From contig NZ_KB895463.1 of the NCBI RefSeq assembly GCF_000374865.1, forward strand, positions 78,820 through 142,819: a stretch of 64,000 bases of DNA. Direction: 5' to 3'. Below are positions 1-9,517 of this stretch, piece by piece. Positions within the stretch are counted from its first letter, which is position 1, and every line of letters begins with the position of its first letter. This DNA comes from Arthrobacter sp. 135MFCol5.1 (lineage in GTDB: Bacteria > Actinomycetota > Actinomycetes > Actinomycetales > Micrococcaceae). A program made the translations under genes and the position numbers. Below the pieces are notes generated by a model. The model saw nothing but the letters and a program-made list of their open reading frames with translations. It was not told the DNA's origin and searched no databases.

Positions 1-2
1 AC

Positions 3-125
3 CGCGAAGCCAAGATGGACCGCGGCCTCGATGCCGCCCAGGCGGCCGTTCGCCGCCGGCGCACGAAGCGACCGGCGGGCGTCGGGGCCCTGCGCGGCGC
101 CGGCCGCCGGACCTGTGGCTGGTAG
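3..125 (+). CDS. 3' end of an unidentified gene (partial at left edge)
   Basis: An open frame enters from the left edge and stops at TAG (123-125). It gives about 40 residues, with an Arg-rich stretch (VRRRRTKRP) near the middle. Nothing in it identifies a family, and no clear terminator follows apart from a 6-bp hairpin at 207-222. Another frame is also open from the edge to 222, so the choice of frame is uncertain. This is my best guess at the end of a gene that begins outside the window. Confidence 0.25.
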   Translation, partial: REAKMDRGLDAAQAAVRRRRTKRPAGVGALRGAGRRTCGW

Positions 126-332
126 GGCATCTCTGGTGGGCATGCGGGATCCGGTTCTGATGGGTGGCTCTGCACTCCATGCTAGGCGTCCCTGCCCTGG
201 CTGCCCTCAGCCTTTTGGCTGATATGGCCGGCCTTTCGGGGTAGCCAGGAACAGCCCATCAACCGATGCCGCCGCAGGACGCGGCCGGAAGGATGGAACC
301 CGGAAGCAGCACCCCCAACCGAAGGAAGCATT

Positions 333-911
333 ATGAAGACGTCGCACAAAGCACTCACCGCCGCAGCAGCCGCAGCGATCCTGGCCACGGCCGGAGCGAC
401 GGTGGCCGCGAACGCCGGTACCGGCGGGGCGAACGGCGCGGAAGCTCCCGCCGTCGTACCGGCCGTTGATGTCCGGCCGGCTCCGGAAACAGTGGTGCAG
501 CAGAACCGGATCACTGCCGGAGCGTCGGCCCAGGCCGTGACTGCGGCGCTCGCCAAATGCCAGGCAGACAAGCTGCCCTTCGTCACGGTGGCCGTCGTTG
601 ACCGCTTCGGCACGGTCCAGGCTGTGCTCCGGGGAGACAACGCCGCCGCCCACACCATTGAGGCCGCCAAGCAGAAGGCCTACACGGCCGCAGCCTTCGG
701 TGCACCCACCAGCGAACTCGCCAAGCGCGTCAATGGCAATGGTCCCTCGATCGCCGACCTGCCGGGCACGCTGTTCCTGGCAGGCGGTGTCCCGTTGAAG
801 GTCAATGGCGTTTCTGTTGCCGGCATCGGCGTGGGCGGGGCACCTGATGGCGCCCTGGATGAAGCTTGTGCCACCGCCGGCGCCGATGCTGTTGCGGGTG
901 CCGCGAAGTAA
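333..911 (+). CDS. Secreted GlcG/HbpS-family heme-binding-like protein
   Basis: The 192-residue product has an Ala-rich signal peptide (about residues 1-28, with ANA as a plausible cleavage site). A GlcG/HbpS (DUF336) domain follows at about 58-190, recognisable from VAVVDRFGTVQAVLRGDNA, AAKQKAYTAA and the glycine-rich GVPLKVNGVSVAGIGVGG end. Streptomyces HbpS binds heme and helps sense redox stress; other family members sit in glycolate or propanediol loci. The start is set by GAAGGA ten bases before the ATG. It stands alone and converges on the thiolase operon. The family call is good; the ligand is unknown. Confidence 0.8.
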   Translation: MKTSHKALTAAAAAAILATAGATVAANAGTGGANGAEAPAVVPAVDVRPAPETVVQQNRITAGASAQAVTAALAKCQADKLPFVTVAVVDRFGTVQAVLRGDNAAAHTIEAAKQKAYTAAAFGAPTSELAKRVNGNGPSIADLPGTLFLAGGVPLKVNGVSVAGIGVGGAPDGALDEACATAGADAVAGAAK

Positions 912-916
912 GCAGG

Positions 917-932
917 ACGGGGCTGCCCCCGT
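917..932. terminator. Weak hairpin between convergent genes
   Basis: ACGGGG and CCCCGT form a 6-bp stem with a 4-nt loop in the 29-bp gap between the HbpS-like gene and the thiolase gene. There is no T-tract, so it is only a candidate bidirectional terminator. Confidence 0.3.
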
Positions 933-940
933 GCGCTATG

Positions 941-2134
941 TCAGGCAGCCTCAAGGATGCTGACGTAGTTGGCGATGCCGACGCCGCCCATGTTCTGCAC
1001 CGCAGCCCTGCGCGGGGCCGCCAGCTGCATATCGCCGGCGGTCCCGGTGAGCTGCATCGCAGCAAGCACATGCTGCGAGACTCCCGTGGCGCCCACCGGA
1101 TGGCCCTTGGCCTTGAGTCCGCCGGAGACGTTGACCGGCAGCTTGCCGTCCTTGTACACCCAGCCTTCCTCAAGAGCCCGGGCGCCTTCGCCGGGGGCGG
1201 TCAGGCCCATGGCTTCGTACATGAGCAGTTCCGCGATGGTGAAGCAGTCATGGACTTCGGCCAGGTCCAGGTCTTCGAGCCCGACGCCGGCCATCGCCAG
1301 GGCGCGCTGCCAGGAGGCCCGGGTGGCCTCGAACGCCGTGGGGTCGCGGCGGTCGGTGGGGAAGAAGTCGTTGGCTTGGCCGAAGCCGGCAAGCCGTACC
1401 GGAGCCGTGGCACCGCCGGTGGGGGAGACGGACAGCACGACGGCGGCTGCACCGTCCGAGACGGGGGAGCAGTCGGTGCGGCGCAGCGGGTCGGCCACCA
1501 TCGGGTTCTTGTCCGAGACGGTCCGGCAGAACTCCTCGCCAAGGTCCTTGCGGAGCTGGGCGTAGGGGTTGTCCACGCCGTTGCGGTGGTTCTTCGCTGC
1601 GATGCTGCCCAGTATGTCTCCCAGGCTGCCGGCGGCGTCGTAGCGCTTGGCGTAGTGTTTTGCCACTTCGGCGAAGAGCCCGGTGAAACCTGTGGTGGAC
1701 TGTCTCCCGGCCATGTCGTAGTCCGCCCCGAGAAGCGCGGCGCCCACCACGTCTGCCCCGGCGTGGGTCATCTTTTCCGCGCCAATCACCAGGACCGTTT
1801 TTGCGGTACCGGCCAGCAGCGACTTGGTGCCCTGCTGGAAGGCGGCCGAGCCGGAAGCGCACGCGTTCTCCACACGGGTGGCCGGGACGTTGGCCAGGTC
1901 CGGGGAAACCTGCAGGGCCAGTGACGAGGGGAAGGCCAGCGGCATCATGCCGGCGTTGAACTGGCCCACGTAGACCTCGTCTATCTGCGACGGTTCAACG
2001 CCCGCGGTGCTGATGGCGTCCGTGGCCACCTGGACAATCAGCGATTCGAGGGTCTCGTCCGCCAGCTTGCCAAACCTGCTGTGCCCCCAGCCGGTGATCA
2101 GGACATCCTTGCCAAACTGGTCTTTCAGGCTCAC
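941..2134 (-). CDS. Acetyl-CoA acetyltransferase / thiolase family protein
   Basis: A 397-residue thiolase of the SCP2/lipid-transfer-like branch, which condenses or cleaves acyl-CoA and acetyl-CoA. The nucleophile is Cys92 in [11 protein letters not shown]. The HDCF motif and a C-terminal [14 protein letters not shown] stretch supply the other catalytic positions. It is the last gene of a four-gene minus-strand operon with both CoA-transferase subunits and a short-chain fatty acid transporter. Its GTG start overlaps the scoB stop as GTGA, so translation is coupled. Context suggests cleavage of acetoacetyl-CoA or a short 3-ketoacyl-CoA to acetyl-CoA; the exact substrate is inferred. Confidence 0.88.
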   Translation of the reverse strand: MSLKDQFGKDVLITGWGHSRFGKLADETLESLIVQVATDAISTAGVEPSQIDEVYVGQFNAGMMPLAFPSSLALQVSPDLANVPATRVENACASGSAAFQQGTKSLLAGTAKTVLVIGAEKMTHAGADVVGAALLGADYDMAGRQSTTGFTGLFAEVAKHYAKRYDAAGSLGDILGSIAAKNHRNGVDNPYAQLRKDLGEEFCRTVSDKNPMVADPLRRTDCSPVSDGAAAVVLSVSPTGGATAPVRLAGFGQANDFFPTDRRDPTAFEATRASWQRALAMAGVGLEDLDLAEVHDCFTIAELLMYEAMGLTAPGEGARALEEGWVYKDGKLPVNVSGGLKAKGHPVGATGVSQHVLAAMQLTGTAGDMQLAAPRRAAVQNMGGVGIANYVSILEAA

Positions 2135-2802
2135 GCTGCCACTTCCTCGTTCTCAAGCCGGACATCGAAGCCGGCGTCGGTCTTTTCCCGGATCTCCTCT
2201 TCGGTGACGCCTGGCGCCAGCCGGGTCAGCGTGAGCTGCCGTCCGCCGTCGCCCGTTTTGTAAAGGTCAAACACGGCGAGGTCGCTGATGATCCGGTCCA
2301 CGCAGCTGAGCCCCGTCAGCGGGAGGGTGCATTGGCTGACGATCTTGGCGCTGCCGTCCTTGGCGTTGTGTTCGGTCAGGACCACCACGCGCGGTGTTCC
2401 GGCCACCAGGTCCATGGCGCCGCCCATGCCTTTGACCATCTTGCCCGGGATGGTCCAGTTGGCCAGGTCACCATCGCCGGAGACCTGCATGGCGCCCAGG
2501 ATCGCCACCTTGACATGGCCCCCGCGGATCATGCCGAACGAAGTGGCGGAATCGAAGATGCTGCCGCCGGGCAACACCGTGACGGTCTGCTTGCCGGCGT
2601 TGATCAGGTCCGCGTCCTCTTCGCCCTCGAACGGGAACGGCCCCATGCCCAGCAGCCCGTTCTCGCTCTGCAGCACCACCCGCACGCCCTCGGGCAGGTT
2701 GTTGGCCACCAGTGTGGGGATGCCGATCCCCAGGTTGACGTAGTCGCCGTCATTCAGTTCCCCGGCCGCAATCGCAGCCATCTCATCCCTGGTCCAGGCC
2801 AT
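2131..2802 (-). CDS. scoB: 3-oxoacid CoA-transferase subunit B
   Basis: The 223-residue beta subunit of a family I CoA-transferase. The catalytic glutamate lies in [12 protein letters not shown] (about residues 48-59), and [13 protein letters not shown] is the nearby glycine-rich segment. It should pair with subunit A to move CoA between succinyl- or acetyl-CoA and acetoacetate or a similar acid. The start is the ATG at 2802 preceded by AAGGAG; the frame stays open upstream, but that extension overlaps the transporter and looks spurious. Unusually, the partner subunit gene is separated from it by the transporter gene. Confidence 0.92.
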   Translation of the reverse strand: MAWTRDEMAAIAAGELNDGDYVNLGIGIPTLVANNLPEGVRVVLQSENGLLGMGPFPFEGEEDADLINAGKQTVTVLPGGSIFDSATSFGMIRGGHVKVAILGAMQVSGDGDLANWTIPGKMVKGMGGAMDLVAGTPRVVVLTEHNAKDGSAKIVSQCTLPLTGLSCVDRIISDLAVFDLYKTGDGGRQLTLTRLAPGVTEEEIREKTDAGFDVRLENEEVAA

Positions 2803-2846
2803 GGCGAAACTCCTTTTTCCTTCTCGCAGTATTCGGGTGTCTGTAG

Positions 2847-4286
2847 TCAGTTGGGTATTACCGGCGGCACGAATTCGAATGTCATTCCCAGCAGCCAGGC
2901 CAACAGCAGCACAACCGGCAGGTGGAACAGGAACTGCTGGAACGTGAAGCCCACCAGGTCCCGGGCGCGCAGGCCCAAGACGGCCAGCAGCGGCAGCATG
3001 AAGAACGGGTTGATGAGGTTGGGCAGGGCCTCGGCCATGTTGTAGATCTGCACGGTCCAGCCAAGGTTCATGTTTACGTCCGTCGCGGATTGCATGACGT
3101 AGGGTGCCTCGACCAGCCACTTGCCTCCGCCGGAAGGGACGAACATCCCCAGGAAGGCCGTGTAAAGGGCGATGATGACCGCGAACGCCCCGTTGCCGCC
3201 GATGCTGGTGAAGAAATGGGCCAGATGCTCGGACACCGAGAGGCCGCCCGCGCCCGTCGCCTTGGTGAGGATGGCCGCCATCGCCGCATAGAGCGGGAAC
3301 TGGACCAAAATGCCTGCGGTTGCGGGCACGGCCTTGGTCACGGACTGGAGGAATTTGCGCGGGGTTCCGTGCAGCACAAGCCCCAGCATCAGGAAGACCA
3401 GCAGGTAGCCGTTCAGTGAACTGACCACGCTCAGGATGGGCAGGGTCAGGAGCTGGGACACCAGCCAGCCGAGGGTGAGCACCCCCGCCAGGATGGGCAG
3501 GACCCTGCTGTATTCGAGCCACTCGCCGGGGCGCGACTTTTCGGCCGGCGGTTCGGGCTGGTCATCAAGGTCGACGCCGAGGTCGGCCGCGGTTTTGACG
3601 GCGCCGCCCGTGGGGGCGGAGAAGTGGGCAATGACGGTGGTCAGCACCATCAGGATGACCAGGGTCAGCAGGGACTGCCAGGTGAAGATGGTGGTGCCGA
3701 AGTCCAGGACGCCGGTGATCTTCAGGAGCGCCGGCGGAATGGAAGCCTTGGTTGCCTGGAGCTGGGCCGCGGAGGAGGACATCCCCAGCGCCCAGACTGC
3801 GCCCAGCCCCATGAACGCCGCCGCGCCGAGGGCCCGGTAGTCGACGTGAAGGTCCCCCCGGCGGGCCACGGCACGCGCCAGGAGGCCGCCGAAGATCAGG
3901 CTCAAACCCCAGTTCACGAACGACACCGACATGGAGATCACGGCAACAAAGCTGACGGCGGTCCGCGCGGAGCCGGGAACCTGGGCCAGGCGTTCAATCA
4001 GCCGGGCCACAGGGGGCGAGGTTGCCACGACGTAACCGGTCAGGACAACCATTGACATCTGGAGGGTGAAAGCGGTCAGGTCCCAGAATCCGTTGCCGAA
4101 GGAATCCACCACGGCTTTGGGCGAAGCGCCTGCCGCCAACGCTGCGACGGCGACGAGCAGCACCCCGGCCAAGGCGAAGATGTACGCGTCAGGGAACCAT
4201 TTCTGTGTCCATCCGGCCAGCCTCTCCGCCATCCGGGCCAGGCCTTTCTGGCGGATATCGAGGTCATCGGGTTGCGTGGTAGTCAT
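2847..4286 (-). CDS. atoE: AtoE-family short-chain fatty acid transporter
   Basis: A 479-residue polytopic inner-membrane protein with about 12 hydrophobic segments. Family-typical stretches are [38 protein letters not shown] and the late FVPSGGGKW / [22 protein letters not shown] region. AtoE proteins import short-chain fatty acids or acetoacetate. A good ribosome binding site (GGAGAG) lies 9 nt before the ATG. The gene lies between scoA (35 nt upstream) and scoB (44 nt downstream) in one transcription unit, which fits uptake coupled directly to CoA activation. Confidence 0.9.
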   Translation of the reverse strand: MTTTQPDDLDIRQKGLARMAERLAGWTQKWFPDAYIFALAGVLLVAVAALAAGASPKAVVDSFGNGFWDLTAFTLQMSMVVLTGYVVATSPPVARLIERLAQVPGSARTAVSFVAVISMSVSFVNWGLSLIFGGLLARAVARRGDLHVDYRALGAAAFMGLGAVWALGMSSSAAQLQATKASIPPALLKITGVLDFGTTIFTWQSLLTLVILMVLTTVIAHFSAPTGGAVKTAADLGVDLDDQPEPPAEKSRPGEWLEYSRVLPILAGVLTLGWLVSQLLTLPILSVVSSLNGYLLVFLMLGLVLHGTPRKFLQSVTKAVPATAGILVQFPLYAAMAAILTKATGAGGLSVSEHLAHFFTSIGGNGAFAVIIALYTAFLGMFVPSGGGKWLVEAPYVMQSATDVNMNLGWTVQIYNMAEALPNLINPFFMLPLLAVLGLRARDLVGFTFQQFLFHLPVVLLLAWLLGMTFEFVPPVIPN

Positions 4287-4321
4287 AAGGTGGTGCTCTC
4301 CTTTGAGTTCCCGGCCACGGC

Positions 4322-5053
4322 TCAGACGGCCAGCGCTTCGGCGCCGGCAGCCACAGTGCGCTGGCGTACCGTCCGCTGCTCGATGTCCTTTACCCGGGCC
4401 GTGGCCTGGACCAACCGCTGGACAAAGACCCCGGGGGTGACGATGTGGTTCGGGTCCAGTTCGCCGGGGGAGACGATGACCTCCGCTTCGGCGATGGTGA
4501 GGACCGCTGCGGTGGCCACCACCGGGTTGAAGTTCCGGGCAGTGAAACGGTAGGTGAGGTTGCCGTCCGTGTCCGCGGTGTGCGCGTGGACCAGTGCGAC
4601 GTCGGCCTTGATGGCGCGCTCCTGGACGAAAGTCTCGCCGTCGAACACCTCGTGCGGCTTGCCCTCGGCCACCAGGGTGCCCACGCCTGTTTTGGTGTAG
4701 AACGCCGGAATGCCGGCGCCGGCGGCGCGGAGGCGTTCCGCCAGTGTTCCCTGCGGGGTGAACTCAACCTCGAGTTTCCCTGCGAGGTACTGCTCCGCGA
4801 AGAGCTTGTTCTCGCCAACGTAGGAGGCGATGACCTTGCGGACCTGGCCGGCTTCGATCAGGATGCCCAGGCCCTTGCCGTCCACGCCCATGTTGTTCGA
4901 GACGACGGTGAGGTCCTTGACGCCGGAGTCGCGCACGGCTTCGATCAGGTCAGCGGGGATGCCGCTGAGGCCAAAGCCGCCCACGGCGAGGGTCATCCCG
5001 TCCCGCAGCGCGCCCGCCAGGGCTGCGATGGCAGAAGGCTGGAGTTTTTTCAT
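4322..5053 (-). CDS. scoA: 3-oxoacid CoA-transferase subunit A
   Basis: The 243-residue alpha subunit of the CoA-transferase whose beta subunit is encoded at 2131-2802. GGFGLSGIPADLI near residue 25 and SNNMGVDGKGLGILIEAGQV match the family. The ATG at 5053 follows GAGGAGA; an upstream in-frame start would add eleven residues (MDVYCSQRGDV) and run into the operator, so it is rejected. It is the first gene of the operon, divergent from the IclR regulator with a 169-bp control region between them. Confidence 0.92.
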   Translation of the reverse strand: MKKLQPSAIAALAGALRDGMTLAVGGFGLSGIPADLIEAVRDSGVKDLTVVSNNMGVDGKGLGILIEAGQVRKVIASYVGENKLFAEQYLAGKLEVEFTPQGTLAERLRAAGAGIPAFYTKTGVGTLVAEGKPHEVFDGETFVQERAIKADVALVHAHTADTDGNLTYRFTARNFNPVVATAAVLTIAEAEVIVSPGELDPNHIVTPGVFVQRLVQATARVKDIEQRTVRQRTVAAGAEALAV

Positions 5054-5079
5054 GACGTCTCCTCGTTGAGAGCAGTAAA

Positions 5080-5096
5080 CGTCCACTTAGTGGACG
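5080..5096. promoter_or_regulatory. Palindromic operator between scoA and the IclR gene
   Basis: CGTCCACT-T-AGTGGACG is a perfect palindrome with 8-bp arms around one base, 27 bp before the scoA start. Related half-sites (GTGGAC near 5169 and TCCATATTGTGGA near 5191-5203) lie closer to the regulator gene. IclR proteins commonly bind such sites in divergent control regions, so this is the likely binding site of the adjacent regulator. The protein-site link is inference. Confidence 0.6.
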
Positions 5097-5222
5097 CAGG
5101 ATCTGCTTCCGGAGACTACGGGCGGCTCATTGAACCTGTCAAGGACACAATGCCAAGGAATTACAGTGTGGACGATATGCTCAAACGTATCCATATTGTG
5201 GACATTAGGAGGGTTTGTGACC

Positions 5223-6008
5223 ATGACGCCGGTGCAGGGCGCCCAGGTGGTGACGCGGATTGCCGGGCTGCTGCGGCTGGTAGGTCGAAGCGCGGAGGGC
5301 ATGCCGCTGGCCGGGCTGGTGCGCGAATCAGGACTCACCCGCCCCACGGTCCACCGACTCCTTTCGTCCCTTGCCGCTGAAGGCTTGCTGGACCACGATC
5401 CCACCACCGGCAACTGGGTGCTCGGCCCGGAGGTGCTGCTCATGGGGTCCGTGGCCGCGGCACGCTTTCCGATGGAGGACATTGCCCGCCCCAGCCTTCG
5501 ACGACTTGCCGAGGCCACGGGGGAGAGCGCCTTCTTTTCGATCCGGCGCGGCGCTGAGACGGTCTGCCTGCTGCGCGAGGAAGGAAGTTTCCCCGTGCGT
5601 TCCTTCGTCCTGCACGAGGGCGTGCGGTTCCCGCTGGGTGTTGCGTCGGCCGGCACGGCCATCCTGGCCTTCCTGCCGGAAAGCGAGCAGGAGGAACTGC
5701 TGGACCGGTGGACTGACCACGCGGGGGCATTCGCGGCAAACCACACCGCCGCCTTGGTCCGGAAAAACCTTGCCCGCACACGGCTGGCCGGATACTCGGT
5801 AAACCCCGGGCTGGTCCTGGAGGGAAGCTGGGGGATGGGTGCGGCGGTGTTCGACCGATCCGGCAAGCCGGCCTGGGCTTTGTCGTTGACCGGCATCGAG
5901 CCGCGCTTCAAACCCGAACGGCAGGAGGAACTTGGTGGCCTGCTGATGGCGGAGGCGCACCGGATTACGCAGCAGCTGGGCGGCGCGGACAGGCGGCGTA
6001 CCCGCTAG
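5223..6008 (+). CDS. IclR-family transcriptional regulator of the CoA-transferase operon
   Basis: A 261-residue IclR protein. The N-terminal winged helix (about 5-70) includes [20 protein letters not shown] and [17 protein letters not shown]. The C-terminal effector domain (about 80-255) includes [16 protein letters not shown] and [19 protein letters not shown] sequence. The ATG at 5223 has AGGAGGG at optimal spacing, while the frame upstream runs through the operator. Divergence from scoA suggests it senses an acid or acyl-CoA and controls that operon and itself. Its stop shares CTAG with nadE. Confidence 0.9.
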   Translation: MTPVQGAQVVTRIAGLLRLVGRSAEGMPLAGLVRESGLTRPTVHRLLSSLAAEGLLDHDPTTGNWVLGPEVLLMGSVAAARFPMEDIARPSLRRLAEATGESAFFSIRRGAETVCLLREEGSFPVRSFVLHEGVRFPLGVASAGTAILAFLPESEQEELLDRWTDHAGAFAANHTAALVRKNLARTRLAGYSVNPGLVLEGSWGMGAAVFDRSGKPAWALSLTGIEPRFKPERQEELGGLLMAEAHRITQQLGGADRRRTR

Positions 6009-6859
6009 AGTCCGGCGCGGGGCTCCTCCGGGCCCTGGTCCTTCCACCAGGTGTCAAAGATGGTCACCGGAACCGTGCGCTTGTGCCGGGTGCGGAGGAA
6101 CTTCTGTTCGATCGATTCGGCCACTGTTTCCGGAACGTCGCGGCCTTCGAGGTAGTCGTCGATCTGGTCGTAGCTGATGCCGAGTTCGTCTTCGTCAGTA
6201 CGGCCAGGACGGTCATCGAGGAGGTCGGCGGTGGGCACCTTCTCCCAGATGCGGGCCGGCGCTCCCAGTTCGGCCAACAGGGCCCTGTTCTGCCGCTTGT
6301 TGAGGCCGAACAGGGGCAGGATGTCCGCGCCGCCGTCGCCGTACTTGGTGAAGAAGCCGGTCACGGATTCGGCGCCGTGGTCTGTGCCGATCACCAGGTA
6401 GTTGAATTCCCCAGCCAGTGCGTACTGGGCGATCATGCGGGTGCGGGCCTTCGTGTTGCCCTTGTGGAAATCGGAAATCTCCGAGCCCACCGTTTTTTCG
6501 AACTCGTCCTCGAAACCGTCAACCGCTGCGGAGATGTTGAAGGTCCACTCGGTCTTGGCCTTGATGAAGTCCAGGGCTGCCTGCGCGTCATCCTCATCAT
6601 GCTGCACGCCGTACGGCAGCCGTACAGCCACGAAGTTCGCTTCCACGCCCTCGGCCTGGAGTTCCTCCACCGCCAGCTGCGCAAGGCGCCCGGCCAAGGA
6701 GGAATCCAGCCCGCCGGAAATGCCCAGGACGAAGCCCTTGGTATGCGTTGCCTTCAGGTATTCCTTCAGGAATGTGACGCGCTTGCGCACCTCCCCTGCG
6801 GGGTCGATCCGGGGCAGAACGCCCATTTCTTCAATGATCTTGGCCTGGAGTTCGCGCAT
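6005..6859 (-). CDS. nadE: Ammonia-dependent NAD+ synthetase
   Basis: A 284-residue NadE of normal length for the ammonia-using type. The ATP pyrophosphatase P-loop SGGLDSS is at about 48-54, and [32 protein letters not shown] sequence binds deamido-NAD and ammonia. It amidates nicotinic acid adenine dinucleotide to NAD+. There is no ribosome binding site before the ATG at 6859. Instead TAGGCT lies 7 nt upstream, so the mRNA is probably leaderless. The last codons overlap the convergent IclR gene by 4 nt. Confidence 0.95.
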   Translation of the reverse strand: MRELQAKIIEEMGVLPRIDPAGEVRKRVTFLKEYLKATHTKGFVLGISGGLDSSLAGRLAQLAVEELQAEGVEANFVAVRLPYGVQHDEDDAQAALDFIKAKTEWTFNISAAVDGFEDEFEKTVGSEISDFHKGNTKARTRMIAQYALAGEFNYLVIGTDHGAESVTGFFTKYGDGGADILPLFGLNKRQNRALLAELGAPARIWEKVPTADLLDDRPGRTDEDELGISYDQIDDYLEGRDVPETVAESIEQKFLRTRHKRTVPVTIFDTWWKDQGPEEPRAGL

Positions 6860-6866
6860 GTGGTCC

Positions 6867-6896
6867 AGCCTAGCCAGCGCTGTCAACAACCCTCAA
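6867..6896 (-). promoter_or_regulatory. Probable nadE promoter giving a leaderless mRNA
   Basis: Reading the minus strand, TTGAGG (6896-6891) and TAGGCT (6872-6867) are separated by 18 nt. The second hexamer ends 7 nt before the nadE ATG, so transcription would begin at the start codon. Confidence 0.55.
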
Positions 6897-6934
6897 CTGT
6901 TCCGGACGCGCGGCGCCCGGCGTAGCGTAACTGC

Positions 6935-8212
6935 ATGGAACGGACGGGGTGTGCAGTGGTGGGCGGCGGCCCGGCGGGAATGATGCTCGGACTGTTGCTG
7001 GCCAGGGCCGGGGTGGACGTGGTTGTCCTGGAAAAACACGGCGATTTCCTGCGGGATTTCCGCGGCGACACGGTGCATGCTTCCACGATCCGGCTGATGG
7101 ACGAGCTGGGCCTTGGCCCCGGATTCCGTGCCCTGCCGCAGAGCCGCCTGCAAAATGTGGCATTCCCGGTGCCGGGCGCCGGCCTGGTTACCCTGGCTGA
7201 CTTCGACTCCTTGAAACCCCCGTACAACTATGTGGCCATGATGCCGCAGTGGGACTTCCTGGATTTCCTTGCATCCGCCGCCAAGGCTGAACCGACATTC
7301 ACCCTCCTGATGGAATGCGAAGCCACGGGATTGGAGTTCGACGACGGCGGACGCGTCACCGCGGTGCGCTACCGGTCCGCCGGCGATACCGCGGCCGGCG
7401 GGGAGCAGGTGCTTCACGCCGACGTGGTGGTGGCGGCTGATGGCCGGCAGTCGGTGCTGCGCCGGGCCGCGGGGTTGTCCCCTAAGGAGTATCCGGTGCC
7501 GTTTGATGTGTGGTGGTTCAAACTTCCGCGCCGGACGCCAGGAAGGACTGGGGCGGCCGGGGTGGTCCCGGCCATAGGTGACCGGGAAGCGATGATTGCA
7601 CTGAACCGCACTGACTATTACCAGATGGGCTACCTCGCCCCGAAGGGTGCGGACGCCAGGATCCGGGCCGAAGGTGTGGAGCGGTTCCGCCGGCGTGTGG
7701 CCGCACTCCGACCCGACCTGGCGGACAGTGTCGGTTCGATCAGCAGCGTGGAAGACCTGCACTGGCTCGATGTCAGGCTGAACCGCCTGCGCCGGTGGTA
7801 TGCCGGCGGTTTCCTCTGCATCGGGGATGCCGCGCATGCCATGTCACCCGCCGGGGGCGTAGGAATCAACCTGGCCATCCAGGACGCGGTGGCAGCGGCG
7901 AAGCGGCTGGCGCCGGACCTGCGCCGCGGACAGGTGCGCACCGCCACCCTTGCTGCGGTCCAGCGCCGCCGCTGGATGCCCACCGTGGTGGTGCAAACCG
8001 TGCAGCGGATCATGCACCGGGCCGTGTTCGTTCCGTTGTTCGCCGGGAAATTTCCTTCAGCCGATGCAGCCGGAAACACGTCCAGGCTCCGCCAGGCGCT
8101 GCTGTTCGCTATCAGGCACAACCCGGTCTTGAGGCGGATCCTGCCCCGGGTCATCGCTTTCGGTCCGCTTCCGGAGCACGCGCCAGGCTTTGCCCGCCCG
8201 CTCACCCACTAA
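6935..8212 (+). CDS. FAD-dependent monooxygenase, PHBH fold
   Basis: A 425-residue flavoprotein hydroxylase. The N-terminal dinucleotide-binding motif is GGGPAGMMLGLLLARAG, followed by VVLEKH. VVVAADGRQSVLR is the DG motif, and GDAAHAMSPAGGVGINLAIQ (about 296-315) is the second FAD/ribityl motif. Such enzymes hydroxylate aromatic or polyketide-like substrates with NAD(P)H and O2. No pathway partner lies nearby, so the substrate is unknown. TAGCGT ends 6 nt before the ATG and no Shine-Dalgarno sequence is visible, which suggests a leaderless transcript divergent from nadE. Confidence 0.85.
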   Translation: MERTGCAVVGGGPAGMMLGLLLARAGVDVVVLEKHGDFLRDFRGDTVHASTIRLMDELGLGPGFRALPQSRLQNVAFPVPGAGLVTLADFDSLKPPYNYVAMMPQWDFLDFLASAAKAEPTFTLLMECEATGLEFDDGGRVTAVRYRSAGDTAAGGEQVLHADVVVAADGRQSVLRRAAGLSPKEYPVPFDVWWFKLPRRTPGRTGAAGVVPAIGDREAMIALNRTDYYQMGYLAPKGADARIRAEGVERFRRRVAALRPDLADSVGSISSVEDLHWLDVRLNRLRRWYAGGFLCIGDAAHAMSPAGGVGINLAIQDAVAAAKRLAPDLRRGQVRTATLAAVQRRRWMPTVVVQTVQRIMHRAVFVPLFAGKFPSADAAGNTSRLRQALLFAIRHNPVLRRILPRVIAFGPLPEHAPGFARPLTH

Positions 8213-8222
8213 ACTGGAGCCC

Positions 8223-8807
8223 ATGACTTCGCCCACTCACGCTGCGCCTGACGCTGCCGCTGCCCGCGCCCGACTGCTCGAACTGATCAAGGAACTCGCC
8301 GTTGTCCGCGGCAAGGTGATCCTTTCCAGCGGGGCCGAGGCCGACTACTACATCGACCTGCGCAGGATCACCCTGCACCACGAAGCCTCCAAGCTGGTGG
8401 GCCAGGTGATGTTGGCCCTGGCTGACGACGCCGGGATCGACTTTGAGTGCGCAGGCGGGCTCACCATGGGCGCAGACCCGGTCGGTACCGCGGTGATGCA
8501 CGCCGCGGTTGACGCAGGCCGGTCCGTTGACGCTTTCGTGGTCCGCAAAGCCCAGAAGTCTTACGGCATGGGCCGCCAGGTGGAGGGTCCGTCCGTCGAA
8601 GGTCGGAAGGTGCTGGTCCTGGAGGATACGTCCACCACCGGAGGATCGGCGCTGACGGCAGTGGAAGGCGTGCGGAAGGCTGGCGGGAACGTAGTGGCCG
8701 TTGCCGTCATCGTTGACCGCGACACCGGCGCCAAGGAGAAGATCGAGGCCGAAACGGGTGTTCCCTACCTGTTCGCGTTTGGCAAGGACGAGCTTGGCCT
8801 TGCCTAG
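8223..8807 (+). CDS. pyrE: Orotate phosphoribosyltransferase
   Basis: The 194-residue product carries the PRPP loop VLVLEDTSTTGGSALTAV (about 130-147) and the orotate-site segment GKVILSSGAEADYYIDLR near the N-terminus. It converts orotate and PRPP to OMP in pyrimidine synthesis. The ATG at 8223 is preceded by GGAG and also by TAAACT ending 7 nt upstream; that hexamer sits on the TAA stop of the monooxygenase gene. The gene may therefore have its own leaderless promoter. A longer in-frame start at 8190 is unlikely. Its stop overlaps the convergent flavin-reductase gene by 4 nt (CTAG). Confidence 0.93.
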   Translation: MTSPTHAAPDAAAARARLLELIKELAVVRGKVILSSGAEADYYIDLRRITLHHEASKLVGQVMLALADDAGIDFECAGGLTMGADPVGTAVMHAAVDAGRSVDAFVVRKAQKSYGMGRQVEGPSVEGRKVLVLEDTSTTGGSALTAVEGVRKAGGNVVAVAVIVDRDTGAKEKIEAETGVPYLFAFGKDELGLA

Positions 8808-9517
8808 TACCCGGTAAGGGCGGCGGCAGGGCGCTGCCCTGGGCGTCCGGCCGGCTCCGGCAGCCGCTGCTCCGCCCTGGTGTTGGATCCAAAGTGGTGG
8901 CCCTGCCCGAAATAGTGGCGGAACGTATAGAACAGCGGTTGCCATGCGCCGACGTCCACATGTCGTGCGTCGAGGGCAAGGTCCTCCCTGACGTGGACTT
9001 TGCGCACCCGGACGTGCACGGCCTCCATATCCGTGTCCAGGGCCAGACTGTTTTCCAGCGTTGCCTCAATGTGGACGGGGCATTCGGCGATCCGGAGCGG
9101 CGAAACTTCCATGCTCGGAAGGCTGGTCCAGCCGGTAAGGGCCCATTTGTCGGGTACGTACCGGTACAGCCGCTTCTTCTGGGGCGGTAACGGGTCCATT
9201 CCAGTAGTCATGGCAATCTGCTCTATTTGCCCGGCCAGGCGCGCCTCGGGAAGGTTGAGTACAACTTCGCGGCTCCGCATTAAATTCGCGTGGCCCTGGT
9301 TGGCGGTGCCGAGCCCCATGACGTAGTGGTCCCCCAGGGACCATGCAGAGGATATGGGTGTGATGTTCGTGCTGCCATCGGGGTTCGCGGTGGTCAAAAG
9401 GACAACGAGGGAGCCAAAGTAGTGGGCGCCCGGGGTGATGGCGGTGAACATGCCCCAATAGTCGCCCCTCAACAGTTTGGTGCCGGTCAAACCATCTCCG
9501 TGGAAGTATTGGAGCAT
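8804..9517 (-). CDS. Flavin reductase-like / FMN-binding split-barrel protein
   Basis: The 237-residue protein resembles the flavin reductase-like family: GSLVVLLTTANPDGSTNITPISSAWSLG-type sequence, then REVVLNLPEARLAGQIEQIA and a C-terminal ECPVHIEATLENSL strand. Members bind FMN and often supply reduced flavin or act as small oxidoreductases; the partner here is unknown. The proposed ATG at 9517 shares the palindrome CATG with the divergent regulator's ATG. The frame is open further upstream, and no strong ribosome binding site fixes the start. Confidence 0.75.
   Translation of the reverse strand: MLQYFHGDGLTGTKLLRGDYWGMFTAITPGAHYFGSLVVLLTTANPDGSTNITPISSAWSLGDHYVMGLGTANQGHANLMRSREVVLNLPEARLAGQIEQIAMTTGMDPLPPQKKRLYRYVPDKWALTGWTSLPSMEVSPLRIAECPVHIEATLENSLALDTDMEAVHVRVRKVHVREDLALDARHVDVGAWQPLFYTFRHYFGQGHHFGSNTRAEQRLPEPAGRPGQRPAAALTGY

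Noticed and set aside
207..222. TCAGCC-TTTT-GGCTGA hairpin as terminator of the left-edge gene
   Set aside because: Only 6 bp, no T-tract, and it lies 82 nt after the stop. Too weak to list as a feature.
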